A DNA stretch of 64,000 bases from Paenibacillus ihumii (GCF_001403875.1 NZ_LN884299.1:1922117-1986116), one strand, 5' to 3'; positions 27,301 to 34,989 are shown, numbered from the stretch's first letter. The notes: a model not told the origin generated them from the sequence alone. A program made the numbers and translations.

Positions 27301-29116
27301 ATATCGATATGATAAGCTTAATCGCTTAATATCGGTTATAGACGCATTAAACCAGACGACTTCGTATTCGTATAACAAGCTCGGACAGCTTCAATCCACG
27401 TCACAAAGCGAGGGCAGTAAAATCTGGGCAACGACAAAAAGCTATGATGAGACAGGATTTTTGCGGACGAGTACGGATCCTGCTGCCAATCAGGATGTGT
27501 TCACTCGAAACAAACTCGGCCAAATTGCTAGCCGCAAAGATCCGAATAATAGTTACATTAGCTATCTTTACGACGAAACTGGCCGTAATATCATTAAAGT
27601 TGCTGGATCAACCACTTTAAAAAATGTATACCAATATCGTATATTTGGCCCACTGCGTCATGAGGAAGTTCGTAATGGCTCAAACTATATGACGGTGTAT
27701 AATGACTACAATATTTTCGGCTCCTTGAAATATAAGGCAACCGTATACGATGGGGTAGCCACGGTTGTCCGGCATGAATACGATGACCAGAATCGACTGA
27801 AGAACGTGGCTGACGCCTTCGATTACTTCACGCATTATACGTACGATAAGACGCGAATTAGCCGGGTCCAGACCAACGGTTCACATGCGCTAACGACTGC
27901 TGAAAATGCGAATGCCCAGTACAGCTACGAACCGGACGGTAAGCTGAAGCGGGTGACTTATCCAAAACTGTTGGATGGCAGTTTCCTGACCAGTGATTAT
28001 GCCTATGATGGTATTGGCAGACTCTTGAAAGTTACGAATAAGAAAGGGGCGACGACCCTATCCGAGTACCAATATCAATATGATGCCAATGGCAACATCA
28101 TCGCGGTGACGGATGCGACGGGAACGACGCGCTACCAATACGATAAGCTGGATCGGTTAATTCAAGCAAAACGTCCTTCTGGTCAGACCATTGTCTACAC
28201 CTATGATGCCCGTGGCAACCGCAAGACACTGAAAGGCGATAGCCTGATTGAAGACAGCAAAGAACAAACATACACCTTCAATGTCTGGGATCAGCTTAAG
28301 AGCGTAGCGAAAGAAAATGTGACAACCGAGTTTGAGTATGAGATGCAAGGACTGCGGTTGTCCAAGACGACCACGACAACAGTTGACGGCAGTGGAACGG
28401 GCACCCCCCCCACGCCAGTTACGGAAAAAGTACGTTACGCGTATAACAATCGTGGCCAAGTCATTTCCGAATCTGATGCTTCGAATCGGGCGATAGCGAA
28501 TTACGTCTGGGGCCCGGATCGGATGCTCGCCAAACGGGATGTGGCCACAAACAAGAAATATTATTATCTCTATAACGGCCACGGTGATGTCGTACAGATT
28601 GTGGACGAGAACGGCGCGCAGGTTAACAGCTACCAGTACGATGAATGGGGTAATATTCTGGCACAGGAAGAAGGCATTCGTAATTCCTTCAAATATGCCG
28701 GGGAGATCTTAGATCAGGAGACGGGGCTTTATTACTTACGGGCCAGATATTATAATCCAGAAACAGGGCGGTTTGTTAGTAAGGATACGTATGAGGGGAG
28801 CATAAGCAATCCGCTAAGTTTGAATTTGTATACGTATGTGCATAATAATCCGTTAATTTTTGTGGATCCGAGTGGCAATATTGCGGTTGAACTTTTAAAT
28901 AGTGTTTCTCGTGATTATATAAAAGGTAAAATGAGTCAAACTAGTGTTGTTGTTAGAATACTAGGTTATAATGGTTTGCTTGTTAAGGGTATAGACAGTA
29001 ATAATAGAACCGTATTCCATGAGATTGCTCAGGTTATTGCATCAAAAGAAATTAAAAAAGCATATGGAGGAAAAGGGTATCCTGAGTTAGAAGCTAAAAT
29101 AAAAGGGGGGAAATAG
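24344..29116 (+). CDS. secreted RHS/YD-repeat polymorphic toxin backbone
   Basis: GAAGGAG fits the ATG at 24344 (1590 residues). A signal peptide (1 to about 33, ending VHAQ) precedes an N-terminal region (SETVDPASGTLTLYETDISLPGKDGLDLTLGRIYNS) typical of WapA/RHS proteins. Dozens of YD repeats follow from about 560 (YSYDTNYRLPIKIEYY, YQYDVYGRLTKTLYP, YRYDKLNRLISVID, YQYDANGNIIAVTD) and form the RHS cocoon. The RHS-associated core YYLRARYYNPETGRFVSKD is near 1462, and DPSGN near 1510 marks the end of the shell. The tail after it differs in composition (AT-rich) and ends at TAG 29114-29116, right after a G6 tract (29105-29110). One base more or a -1 slip there fuses it to the nuclease-like frame downstream, so the visible stop probably truncates the toxin domain. 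Confidence 0.92.
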   Translation: MRKIGALIRNFIVAVLVFVIASQSGVSSVHAQIDGQQLERVLNGLVTPKLVNESNKPNLADRNMVSETVDPASGTLTLYETDISLPGKDGLDLTLGRIYNSNQAEVGTKRVSVTSSTSQQAGWGSGFYVTILYWDKNANKYGTYFPGYYLNTTAAHNIANYYIKNQPDSGRVYLDYDIEYKDVLYVQVTYTTTTKIYPDENSYSRLRYDLGGGWSLAFPSLQIEGTYLHYHDGTGAAYTVKFDANNRGKLEDYSRNDVELLRDTGYSNGQMTSTYALVDQNKKKTYFGSDGRLLGIKDRFNNEIKFTHINRTMNGRSYPVISKIVDSIGRNVDFAYQSNLTDPNFDRQNMTENITITISHPSTTERRTIVYAKKREEVSVFENGSLIGRRYEPYLYRVTDMKGYSTYYEYYLASEKFNATGKSLNNSAGTAVYLLQYAMYPHSSSFYEYRVISRNWGGEGAYQAFQVTKRWDGLNRYNYDATSPSMYAEGPYNQRDYTYFGDVTGYPTYYAEESIPESYRFGSEYVNQDGIRTKYTFNGKKQLLITEQTAANGEKITETVQAFDTTYKYKPTKIETKTTSGSRENKLYQTYAYYEWGDLKSTTRPLTAAQLNDTAQVQQHTTTYSYDTNYRLPIKIEYYQSAGNMLTEQFTYDAQGRLKTAQNANGEMTTYNFTQAADGRTEEVIVPLENGKTVKTVSHYSQNGSYQLFPTTIKSYYTNESGQQVETSVQRTYNVLLGLMTSETNADNKTTQYQYDVYGRLTKTLYPVTNNQSGERYQTEEVFVYNDQTVDNTPNYFDSENKYLITTRVDSHTMTTRLSDNAVNYDNIRHEFYDGFGNAVLIGQLDNTSNRELILAQYHYDAMTRPNYVIDTSGNVATAKYDAWGRAFESTDPFGNLYRTDYDIIDRRNTSYTVAASDIASFRNSPQDGLKRNVLETVSDQWGRETALKAFPNWPNRTAGVVQEDMAYDYLGNVISYTNPNRNTTTYRYDKLNRLISVIDALNQTTSYSYNKLGQLQSTSQSEGSKIWATTKSYDETGFLRTSTDPAANQDVFTRNKLGQIASRKDPNNSYISYLYDETGRNIIKVAGSTTLKNVYQYRIFGPLRHEEVRNGSNYMTVYNDYNIFGSLKYKATVYDGVATVVRHEYDDQNRLKNVADAFDYFTHYTYDKTRISRVQTNGSHALTTAENANAQYSYEPDGKLKRVTYPKLLDGSFLTSDYAYDGIGRLLKVTNKKGATTLSEYQYQYDANGNIIAVTDATGTTRYQYDKLDRLIQAKRPSGQTIVYTYDARGNRKTLKGDSLIEDSKEQTYTFNVWDQLKSVAKENVTTEFEYEMQGLRLSKTTTTTVDGSGTGTPPTPVTEKVRYAYNNRGQVISESDASNRAIANYVWGPDRMLAKRDVATNKKYYYLYNGHGDVVQIVDENGAQVNSYQYDEWGNILAQEEGIRNSFKYAGEILDQETGLYYLRARYYNPETGRFVSKDTYEGSISNPLSLNLYTYVHNNPLIFVDPSGNIAVELLNSVSRDYIKGKMSQTSVVVRILGYNGLLVKGIDSNNRTVFHEIAQVIASKEIKKAYGGKGYPELEAKIKGGK

Positions 29117-29133
29117 ATATTTTATATAATAAA

Positions 29134-29505
29134 ATGATTTGGGAGGTAAAGCCTTTTGGAAGTAGTGCAGCAGAGCAGTTAAAACGTTATTCAGAATCTA
29201 CAGGCTATGAATTAGGGGCTGGAAAAGTAATAAAACCAGTTAAAGGTATAGAAATATATGGGAACTTAAAAATGGATATATATTTTACAGAACCAGGCAC
29301 TATTAATTATGCACTTTCTTTAAAAAACAAAAGAATATCTGTGGATAAAGCCAGAGATTATGTAAATGAAACCTATGCTGCTAATAATCCTACTGCTTCT
29401 GAATGGTTTATGAAAGGAATAGTAACTGGTGGTGCTGTTTTTGGAGGCACTTTACTTAAAGGGTTAAAGGTGGCAGGAAAAATATTAGTTCCAGTTAAAG
29501 GGTGA
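29134..29505 (+). CDS. displaced nuclease-like toxin tip (PD-(D/E)xK pattern), -1 frame relative to RHS
   Basis: The first ATG gives 123 residues, but the frame is open from 29098, and read from 29110 it starts GEIDILYNKMIWEVKPFG. Asp, then about ten residues, then Glu-Val-Lys is the PD-(D/E)xK nuclease core pattern found in Tox-REase-type tips of RHS proteins. Together with the end of the RHS frame (HEIAQVIAS, YPELEAKIKGG) it makes one continuous domain if one G is added to the G6 tract. No SD precedes ATG 29134, and starting there would lose the catalytic Asp. So this is the C-terminal part of the RHS toxin, separated by slippage, a mutation or a sequencing error. The hydrophobic C-terminus (IVTGGAVFGGTLLKG) is unexplained. 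Confidence 0.75.
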   Translation: MIWEVKPFGSSAAEQLKRYSESTGYELGAGKVIKPVKGIEIYGNLKMDIYFTEPGTINYALSLKNKRISVDKARDYVNETYAANNPTASEWFMKGIVTGGAVFGGTLLKGLKVAGKILVPVKG

Positions 29506-29575
29506 TATTCACACTTGTTAAATGATTAGCTCTTACATGACTTAAAAAATAACAATATAAGGAGAGAAAATTAGT

Positions 29576-30526
29576 TTGGCAACTTTTCTTTATCCATACG
29601 AGTTAGATGGTAATTGGGGCTATATTCGAGAAAATGGGGTGTGGAGCATTCTACCTAATTTTTCTGAAGCGGATTTTTTCTCAGAAGGGATTGCAGCCTT
29701 TAAATCAGGTGAAAGATGGGGATATTTGGATGAACAAGGTGATATAATTATTACTCCGCAGTTTGTTTCCGCAGGGCCGTTTAGCTATGGAAGGGCTTGG
29801 GTAGGAACAGATCGTGGATATATGTTAATCAATACTAAGGGAGAAATGATTGTTTTTTACTCTTTTGATCATATTGAATATGTTGACCCACTAAATTCAG
29901 AATTCTATAGGTTTTCAAGAGAGGGTAAATATGGATATATGAATAAAGAGGGAGAAATTTTCATAGAAGCCTTGTATGATGAAGCAAGCCCTTTTAGCGA
30001 AGGAGTAGCATTAGTTAATAGAGGAAACGAGTCTTATTTTATTAACTATAATGGTGAAAGGGTATTAGAAAATAAAGATTACAAACCTTTAGAAGTATTC
30101 TCGGATGGCTTAGCTTTGGTTCTTTTCCAAAATTATTGGTTTGGTTATATTAATAAACAAGGGGAAGTTGTTATTCCTGCAAGTCCTAACGTTGGTAGTT
30201 CCTTTTCTGAAGGAATGGCTTATTTCTACAATCCCATAAAGTCTAAATATGGTTATATTAACTTAAATGGTGAAATCTCTATCAAACCTCGGTATGATTC
30301 AGCTTTACCCTTTGTTGATGGGCTTGCTTTTGTCAAACAAGGTGATCAATCAGAAATGATTGATAAGAAAGGTAAGACCGTATATTGTTTTCCAGAGGGA
30401 ATTCAGATTGACGTAGAGACGTATTCTAATAAGTCAAAGATTATTTCAATTAGAGCTAACTATGAGGAGAAATTAATCCTACGGTCTTCGGGACAAATAA
30501 TTAAAGTAAGTAATCCAGTACTTTAA
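29576..30526 (+). CDS. WG-repeat protein, candidate immunity protein
   Basis: The TTG at 29576 lies behind GGAGAG, giving 316 residues. There is no signal peptide, so it should stay in the cytoplasm. It consists of about six WG beta-repeats of 40-50 residues, each with W/YGY-I/L-dipeptide-G-I/P and FSEGLA/FSYGRAWV signatures (WGYIRENGVWSILPNFSEADFFSEGIA, WGYLDEQGDIIITPQF, YGYMNKEGEIFIEALYDEASPFSEGVA, FGYINKQGEVVIPA, YGYINLNGEISIKPRYD). WG repeats mediate protein binding. Its position directly after the toxin tip, its cytoplasmic nature and its similarly AT-rich composition make immunity to the adjacent toxin the obvious hypothesis, but this is not shown by the sequence. Confidence 0.75.
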   Translation: MATFLYPYELDGNWGYIRENGVWSILPNFSEADFFSEGIAAFKSGERWGYLDEQGDIIITPQFVSAGPFSYGRAWVGTDRGYMLINTKGEMIVFYSFDHIEYVDPLNSEFYRFSREGKYGYMNKEGEIFIEALYDEASPFSEGVALVNRGNESYFINYNGERVLENKDYKPLEVFSDGLALVLFQNYWFGYINKQGEVVIPASPNVGSSFSEGMAYFYNPIKSKYGYINLNGEISIKPRYDSALPFVDGLAFVKQGDQSEMIDKKGKTVYCFPEGIQIDVETYSNKSKIISIRANYEEKLILRSSGQIIKVSNPVL

Positions 30527-30609
30527 TCTATGGTTAGCTTGTCATTTTTCTTTCTGTTAAAGATATATTAATGAAACGCATAAAAGCTTAGTTCTTCATG
30601 AAGTTTTAG

Positions 30610-30646
30610 CCGTAATTGAGTCATTTTTTCTCAATTGCGGTTTTTT
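30610..30646 (+). terminator. intrinsic terminator after the WG-repeat gene
   Basis: CCGTAATTGAG pairs with CTCAATTGCGG (one G-T pair) around a T-rich loop, followed by T6. Confidence 0.88.
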
Positions 30647-30761
30647 AATTATGGAATGGGTCATTGAGGAAGCAACGGCACTAGACACGCTAAAACTAGT
30701 AAATGATGCCTAGAAATACAAACTAAAATTTGGAATTAATTTCCAATAAAATAGAGCATCA

Positions 30762-30931
30762 CAATATCTTCGGTTCCTTGGATGCCTTCGATTACTCACG
30801 CATTATACGTACGATAAAACACGAATTAGCCGGATTCAGACTAACGGTTCACATGCGTTAACGACTGCCGAAAATGCGAATGCTCAGTACAGCTACGAGC
30901 CGGATGGCAAGTTGAAGCGGGTGACCTATCC
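30762..30931 (+). pseudogene. rhs fragment 1, duplicate of the upstream rhs core
   Basis: This stretch is close to the rhs gene: its first part matches about 27708-27727 and then, after an internal deletion, about 27814-27966 (for example CACGCATTATACGTACGATA and ACTGCCGAAAATGCGAATGC). It lacks a T in TTACTCACGC relative to TTACTTCACGC, so the frame is broken. It is a displaced piece of an older RHS copy. Confidence 0.88.
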
Positions 30932-31020
30932 GAGCCCATACTCGTAAAGGAGTTAGGGTTGGTGGGTTAATTGCAATACCAGTAAGTATATTATTATTTG
31001 TAATTGATTTAATTTGGTGA
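30932..31020 (+). pseudogene. possible remnant of an alternative RHS C-terminal tail
   Basis: Directly after rhs fragment 1, another frame reads RAHTRKGVRVGGLIAIPV then SILLFVIDLIW before TGA at 31018. It is hydrophobic, with coding-like codon use and no start codon. It may be the end of a former toxin tip, left behind after cassette replacement. The evidence is weak. Confidence 0.35.
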
Positions 31021-31067
31021 TGATCTTATTTCAAGCCAAATGATAGATCAATATAGGAGGTAATTAA

Positions 31068-31292
31068 ATGGGGGATAGAATTATATTCTCATTGTTAATC
31101 CTTCCTTTTATTATTTGGGGAATAGTAGGAGTAATATTTCCGGTCTTCATGTATAAAACAACGGCATTAAACACGTTAAAAAAGAAGCCGACACAGGAGG
31201 AAATAAGACGCTCTAAAACTAATGGATTTGTCATGCTTGCAATAGGTGTTATCTTGGTTGTTATAACGTTAATTGGGGGGTTAGGATTTTAA
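31068..31292 (+). CDS. small two-helix membrane protein in the rhs graveyard
   Basis: An AGGAGG site stands before the ATG, and the product has 74 residues. Two membrane helices (about 5-28, IIFSLLILPFIIWGIVGVIFP, and 52-72, GFVMLAIGVILVVITLIGG) are joined by a basic loop (KKKPTQEEIRRSKTNG). The family is not recognised. It lies between two rhs fragments, following the hydrophobic tail remnant, where an orphan immunity gene would be expected. A membrane immunity protein for a lost toxin is inference; an unrelated small membrane protein is equally possible. Confidence 0.6.
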   Translation: MGDRIIFSLLILPFIIWGIVGVIFPVFMYKTTALNTLKKKPTQEEIRRSKTNGFVMLAIGVILVVITLIGGLGF

Positions 31293-31498
31293 GATGCTGG
31301 CTTTAAGAAACGGGATATAACCGCAAACAAGAAGTACTACTACCTCTATAACGGACACGGTGATGTCGTGCAGATTGTGGACGAGAACGGCACTAAAGTC
31401 AACAGTAAGCAGTACGTTGCAATATTCTGGCGCCGGAAGAGGGGATTCGCCACTCCTTCAGGTATGCCGGGGAAACCTTAAATCAGGAGACGGGCCTA
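31293..31498 (+). pseudogene. rhs fragment 2, duplicate of the rhs shell end
   Basis: The sequence repeats about 28520-28725 of the rhs gene with changes (for example AACGGACACGGTGATGTCGT and GAGAACGGC) and several indels that break the frame; it ends in the AATCAGGAGACGGG shared with the position just before the RHS core motif. It is a second displaced piece of an rhs end, supporting repeated cassette turnover at this site. Confidence 0.88.
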
Positions 31499-31506
31499 TA
31501 ATATGA

Positions 31507-31535
31507 CCACATGCGAGTGTAACAACTCCATGTGG
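31507..31535 (+). terminator. hairpin after rhs fragment 2, possible terminator
   Basis: CCACATG-C-GAGT pairs with ACTC-CATGTGG around GTAACA, followed by CTTTCCATTTTTC. The stem is good but the U-tract is interrupted. The 240 bases after it (31536-31777) hold no gene that I can see. Confidence 0.5.
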
Positions 31536-31777
31536 CTTTCCATTTTTCTAAGCCCCTGCACCAGTGCAATGAATCTTCCCTTCATCCGTGGGGCGACAAA
31601 CAGGCAAGATGTTAGCCTACCCCACTATCGAATAAGCCATATATGACACTATTACTCTTGCTATGGACAGTATTAAATTTTCAAGAACTCTATTGTGTGC
31701 ATTAAAGACCCATTTGATTTTCATTTCAATTTTCATTAAATTATTACTATGTAAATTTTACTGAAAGGGTTGAAAAG

Positions 31778-32683
31778 ATGGCAGAGGCAGAAGCAAAGCC
31801 AAGCATCGGCAAGGTCGGCAGAAGAGGGCCGAAGGTCAGCAAGCCGGTGGAACTTATCTCGAAAATTTTATTTATTACGATTGGAGCGGTGATTGCCGGG
31901 GTTGCCTTGGAGCTGTTCCTTGTACCGAATGCGATTATCGACGGGGGAATCACAGGGATATCGCTCATGCTGACGAACATTACGGGAATACCGCTCGGGA
32001 TTTTCCTCTTTGTGATTAATCTTCCTTTTATATTTATCGGCTATCGTCAGGTAGGCAAGAAGTTCGCATTCTCTTCGTTGTACGGGATTGCAGTGCTGTC
32101 ACTTACGACGGGGTACTTGCATCATGTGGAGGCATTTACGAATGACAAGCTGCTGGCCGTTCTGTTTGGTGCTCTTCTTCTCGGCTTAGGCGTCGGCATC
32201 GTGCTAAGGCTGGGGGGGACGACGGACGGAGCGGAAATCGTAGCAATATTAATCTCGAAAAAAGTCAATGTTTCCGTAGGCCAGATTATCCTCATGATTA
32301 ACATCGTTATTTTTATCGTGGCAGGCTTCCTGCTCGGCTGGGATTCGGCGATGTACTCGATTTTCACTTATTATATCGCCTCGAAGGTTATGGATGTAAT
32401 CGTACAGGGTCTTGATGAATCGAAATCGGTGACGGTTATTACGAAGCAGTATGAAGAAGTAGCGGAAGCCATTATGAGAAGCCTGGGCAGAAGCACCACC
32501 TATCTGTATGCGAGAGGCGGGATGAGCAAGGAGGAGACCCAGGTCATTTATTGTGTAGTCAGCCGGCTGGAGCTGTCCATGCTGAAGACGGTCGTTCGTG
32601 AGATTGATCCTAAGGCATTTATCGCGATTGAAACGGTATCTGACGTGACAGGCGGCAGTTTTACGGATGAAAAAGCACATTGA
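31778..32683 (+). CDS. YitT-family membrane protein (DUF161-DUF2179)
   Basis: The 301-residue protein starts behind GAAAGGG. After a basic N-terminus, five to six membrane helices (about 27-190) carry the YitT features ALELFLVPNAIIDGGITGISLML and GIGIVLRLGGTTDGAEIVA-type text. The C-terminal DUF2179 domain (about 220-295, VTVITKQYEEVAEAIMRSLGRSTTYLYARGGMSKEETQVIYCVVSRLE) is of the cytoplasmic, PII-like kind. The family is widespread in Firmicutes; a transport role is suspected but no substrate is established. It stands alone between the rhs fragments and the housekeeping block, so it marks the edge of the accessory region. Confidence 0.9.
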   Translation: MAEAEAKPSIGKVGRRGPKVSKPVELISKILFITIGAVIAGVALELFLVPNAIIDGGITGISLMLTNITGIPLGIFLFVINLPFIFIGYRQVGKKFAFSSLYGIAVLSLTTGYLHHVEAFTNDKLLAVLFGALLLGLGVGIVLRLGGTTDGAEIVAILISKKVNVSVGQIILMINIVIFIVAGFLLGWDSAMYSIFTYYIASKVMDVIVQGLDESKSVTVITKQYEEVAEAIMRSLGRSTTYLYARGGMSKEETQVIYCVVSRLELSMLKTVVREIDPKAFIAIETVSDVTGGSFTDEKAH

Positions 32684-32922
32684 TGCGTTAAGGGAGGTTG
32701 CAGCCATGCAACTTTAAAAGGGGCAGGCATGGGGTAATCTGCGTTGACGTATCGCTGCTTAATTTGCCAATCGGCCCTGGGGCGTAAGCTCCAGGGCTTG
32801 CTGCTGTTTACAGCTGCTGCCCGCCTCCGTTAAGATCAAGATAACAGCGTATTCGTATTGATCAACGAGCAAATGGGTAGGGATACATAGCCTAGAATCG
32901 AAGTTAAGGAGATACAGGATTG

Positions 32923-33237
32923 ATGGAAATGAGAGTTATCGTAATTATCGGTGGTTTCATTATGCTTCTCTTTGCGGCAGTCCTTGGAGCGGTGGCTATG
33001 AACGTAAAGAAGAAGAGGAGCAGGTTCTCGGGCTCGAGCAGCAAAGTCATCCATTTGTCTAAGAAGCGTTTTTCCTCAGGGCGTTCAGATCTCGCCGCTC
33101 CTCGAAGTCAGAAATGCTCCCGATGCAATCAGGTGAAGAAGCTGGTGTTCTATTCGAATGACTGGGGTCATGTTGCCGGATTATGTAAGGAATGTAGAAA
33201 GGAAATTGGGGATAAGCAGGAGCTGTATCCGATCTAA
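32923..33237 (+). CDS. small membrane-anchored zinc-ribbon-like protein
   Basis: AAGGAG before TTG 32920 or ATG 32923 defines the start; ATG is chosen (104 residues). An N-terminal helix (about 3-25, VIVIIGGFIMLLFAAVLGAVA) is followed by a basic Ser-rich linker and a C-terminal CSRCNQVKKLVFYSNDWGHVAGLCKECRK. The two CxxC pairs separated by about 21 residues look like a single zinc site. No family name can be given. The topology should place the zinc module in the cytoplasm, facing nucleic acid or protein partners. It lies about 80 bases before a hydrolase gene. Confidence 0.7.
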   Translation: MEMRVIVIIGGFIMLLFAAVLGAVAMNVKKKRSRFSGSSSKVIHLSKKRFSSGRSDLAAPRSQKCSRCNQVKKLVFYSNDWGHVAGLCKECRKEIGDKQELYPI

Positions 33238-33319
33238 AGCATGGATTTACTGCATACCTTCTAAGTGAAGCGTAATGAATGAGGCCAATAAGAAGCGCCG
33301 CTGGAAGGGAGTAGGGATG

Positions 33320-34132
33320 ATGTATTATATCGAGGTGGAGCAAGGGGTAAAAATTTTTGTTGAGGATGTGGATCCTGGCCCTGGAAGCATGCCGATTCTA
33401 TTCATCCATGGCTGGCCGGTCAATCATAGAATGTTTGAATACCAGTGGAATATCCTTCCTAAATATGGGTACCGCTGTATCGGCTTGGATTTGCGGGGCT
33501 TCGGAAAATCGGATCGTCCGTGGTCCGGATATGATTACGATCGGCTGGCTGCCGATGTGCACGCTGTTGTAACGGCGCTTCATTTGAATCCTTTTATCCT
33601 TACAGGCTTCTCAATTGGAGGAGCGATCGCCATCCGCTATATGTCCCGCTACGCAGGTTACGGGGTATGCAAGCTTGCATTGATTTCGGCGGCTGCCCCT
33701 CGTTTCTCCCAATCGCCTGACTATCCCTATGGTCTGCCTGCTCAAGAAATTAATATGCTCATTAATCAGACTTACAGGGATCGTCCGCAGATGCTTGTGG
33801 AGTTTGGGGAGAAATTCTTTTACAGCAAAATTACAGCTTCATTCCGGGATTGGTTTCAGGATCTAGGCCTGGCGGCTTCCGGATACGGAACTATTCAGGC
33901 TCTCGTCTCCTTGCGGGATGAGGATTTGCGGCCTGATTTGAACAGAATCGCCGTACGGACCGGGCTATTTCACGGCGTGCATGATCAGATCGTACCATTT
34001 GCCTCGGCTGAGGCATTACGCAAAGGGATACCGCAATCAGAGCTCTATCGGTTCGAGCGGAGCGGGCATGGGGTATTCTACGATGAGCTGGAGGCTTTTA
34101 ATGAAGCCTATGTTCATTTTCTAAGGGGATAG
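33320..34132 (+). CDS. alpha/beta-hydrolase
   Basis: AAGGGAG at 33305-33311 favours the ATG at 33320 (or 33317); an upstream ATG at 33275 lacks an SD. The 270-residue protein begins YYIEVEQGVKIFVED and has the fold's landmarks: oxyanion loop FIHGWPVNH near 31-39, nucleophile elbow GFSIGG near 95, a late acid around HGVHDQIVP (Asp near 223) and the catalytic His in RSGHGVF near 250. This is the non-haem peroxidase/esterase class of alpha/beta-hydrolases. The substrate cannot be predicted. It is convergent with lexA, with a shared terminator between them. Confidence 0.87.
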   Translation: MYYIEVEQGVKIFVEDVDPGPGSMPILFIHGWPVNHRMFEYQWNILPKYGYRCIGLDLRGFGKSDRPWSGYDYDRLAADVHAVVTALHLNPFILTGFSIGGAIAIRYMSRYAGYGVCKLALISAAAPRFSQSPDYPYGLPAQEINMLINQTYRDRPQMLVEFGEKFFYSKITASFRDWFQDLGLAASGYGTIQALVSLRDEDLRPDLNRIAVRTGLFHGVHDQIVPFASAEALRKGIPQSELYRFERSGHGVFYDELEAFNEAYVHFLRG

Positions 34133-34155
34133 GGGTAGATAAGCGGAGACAGAGA

Positions 34156-34190
34156 AAAGAGCGCACCTGGAATGAGGCCGCTCTTTCTTT
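34156..34190. terminator. bidirectional terminator between the hydrolase gene and lexA
   Basis: AAAGAGCG (34156-34163) pairs with CGCTCTTT (34179-34186). T-rich sequence on the right serves the plus strand and A-rich sequence on the left (AGAGAAAAG) serves lexA on the minus strand. Confidence 0.75.
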
Positions 34191-34199
34191 GAGTCTAAT

Positions 34200-34826
34200 T
34201 TAATGAAGATCACGGAACAGGCCTACAACCTTGCCCAATATCGTTACATGCTTCAAACGAAGCGGCTCCATCGTGGCGTTCTCCGGCTGAAGGCGGATAT
34301 GATCCTTCTCCTTGTAGAATGTCTTGACGGTGGCCTCGTCGTCCTCCGTCATTGCGACGACGATTTCTCCATTGTTAGCCGTCTGCTGCTTGCGTACGAT
34401 TACATAGTCGCCGCTATGGATGCCGGCATCAATCATGCTGTCGCCTACGACGGACAGCATGAAGATTTCGCCGTCTCCGGCATAATGCTGCGGAAGCGGG
34501 AAGTAATCTTCAATGTTCTCGGTAGCCGTAATAGGAACGCCCGCTGTAACCTTGCCGATCACAGGGACGCGAGCTACGGAATGAGCGAACTGGCCCATGC
34601 TCTCCGCATCGTCTTGACCCAGTAATTCGATTGCTCTTGGCTTCGTAGGATCACGCCGGATGAAGCCTTTCTTCTCTAGCCGATCCAAATGGCCGTGAAC
34701 AGTGGAGCTGGAAGCCAATCCGACGGCTTCGCCGATTTCCCGCACAGAAGGCGGGTAACCTTTCAATCTGACTTCAGAGCGTATAAATTCAAGAATAGCT
34801 TGCTGACGGCTAGAAACTTTCGACAT
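34200..34826 (-). CDS. lexA: LexA repressor, SOS response
   Basis: The 208-residue protein has the LexA winged helix (QQAILEFIRSEVRLKGYPPSVREIGEAVGLASSSTVHGHLDRLEKKGFI) and an S24 autoprotease domain. The scissile Ala95-Gly96 lies in KVTAGVP, the nucleophile is Ser130 in VVGDSMID, and the general base is Lys168 in ATVKTF. On DNA damage, RecA filaments stimulate self-cleavage and derepress the regulon. A GAAC-N4-GTTC box lies 45 bp upstream of its start, so autorepression is expected. It diverges from yneA, as in Bacillus. Confidence 0.97.
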   Translation of the reverse strand: MSKVSSRQQAILEFIRSEVRLKGYPPSVREIGEAVGLASSSTVHGHLDRLEKKGFIRRDPTKPRAIELLGQDDAESMGQFAHSVARVPVIGKVTAGVPITATENIEDYFPLPQHYAGDGEIFMLSVVGDSMIDAGIHSGDYVIVRKQQTANNGEIVVAMTEDDEATVKTFYKEKDHIRLQPENATMEPLRLKHVTILGKVVGLFRDLH

Positions 34827-34870
34827 AATCCATCAACCCCATTTAGTAACGTTTGGAAAAATTATAACAT

Positions 34871-34884
34871 AGAACTTCCGTTCG
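34871..34884. promoter_or_regulatory. LexA box near lexA
   Basis: AGAACTTCCGTTCG matches the Firmicute SOS box (CGAAC-N4-GTTCG) except for the first base and lies in the leader of lexA on the minus strand. It would mediate autoregulation. Confidence 0.8.
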
Positions 34885-34989
34885 CACAAACATAAGTTCT
34901 AAACCGGACATAGCAGCACCGGTGATAAATGGATATGCTTTAAGGATATGTAACCAAGATAGTCCACTTATCTTTGTCGAAAAATAGGG

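Noticed and set aside
29134..29505. Independent toxin gene starting at ATG 29134
   Set aside because: It has no SD, and the frame upstream of the ATG carries the conserved Asp of the nuclease pattern, so the ATG is internal to a longer domain.
32773..32800. Terminator after the YitT-family gene (GCCCTGG...CCAGGGC)
   Set aside because: The stem is good but no T-tract follows, so it was not called.
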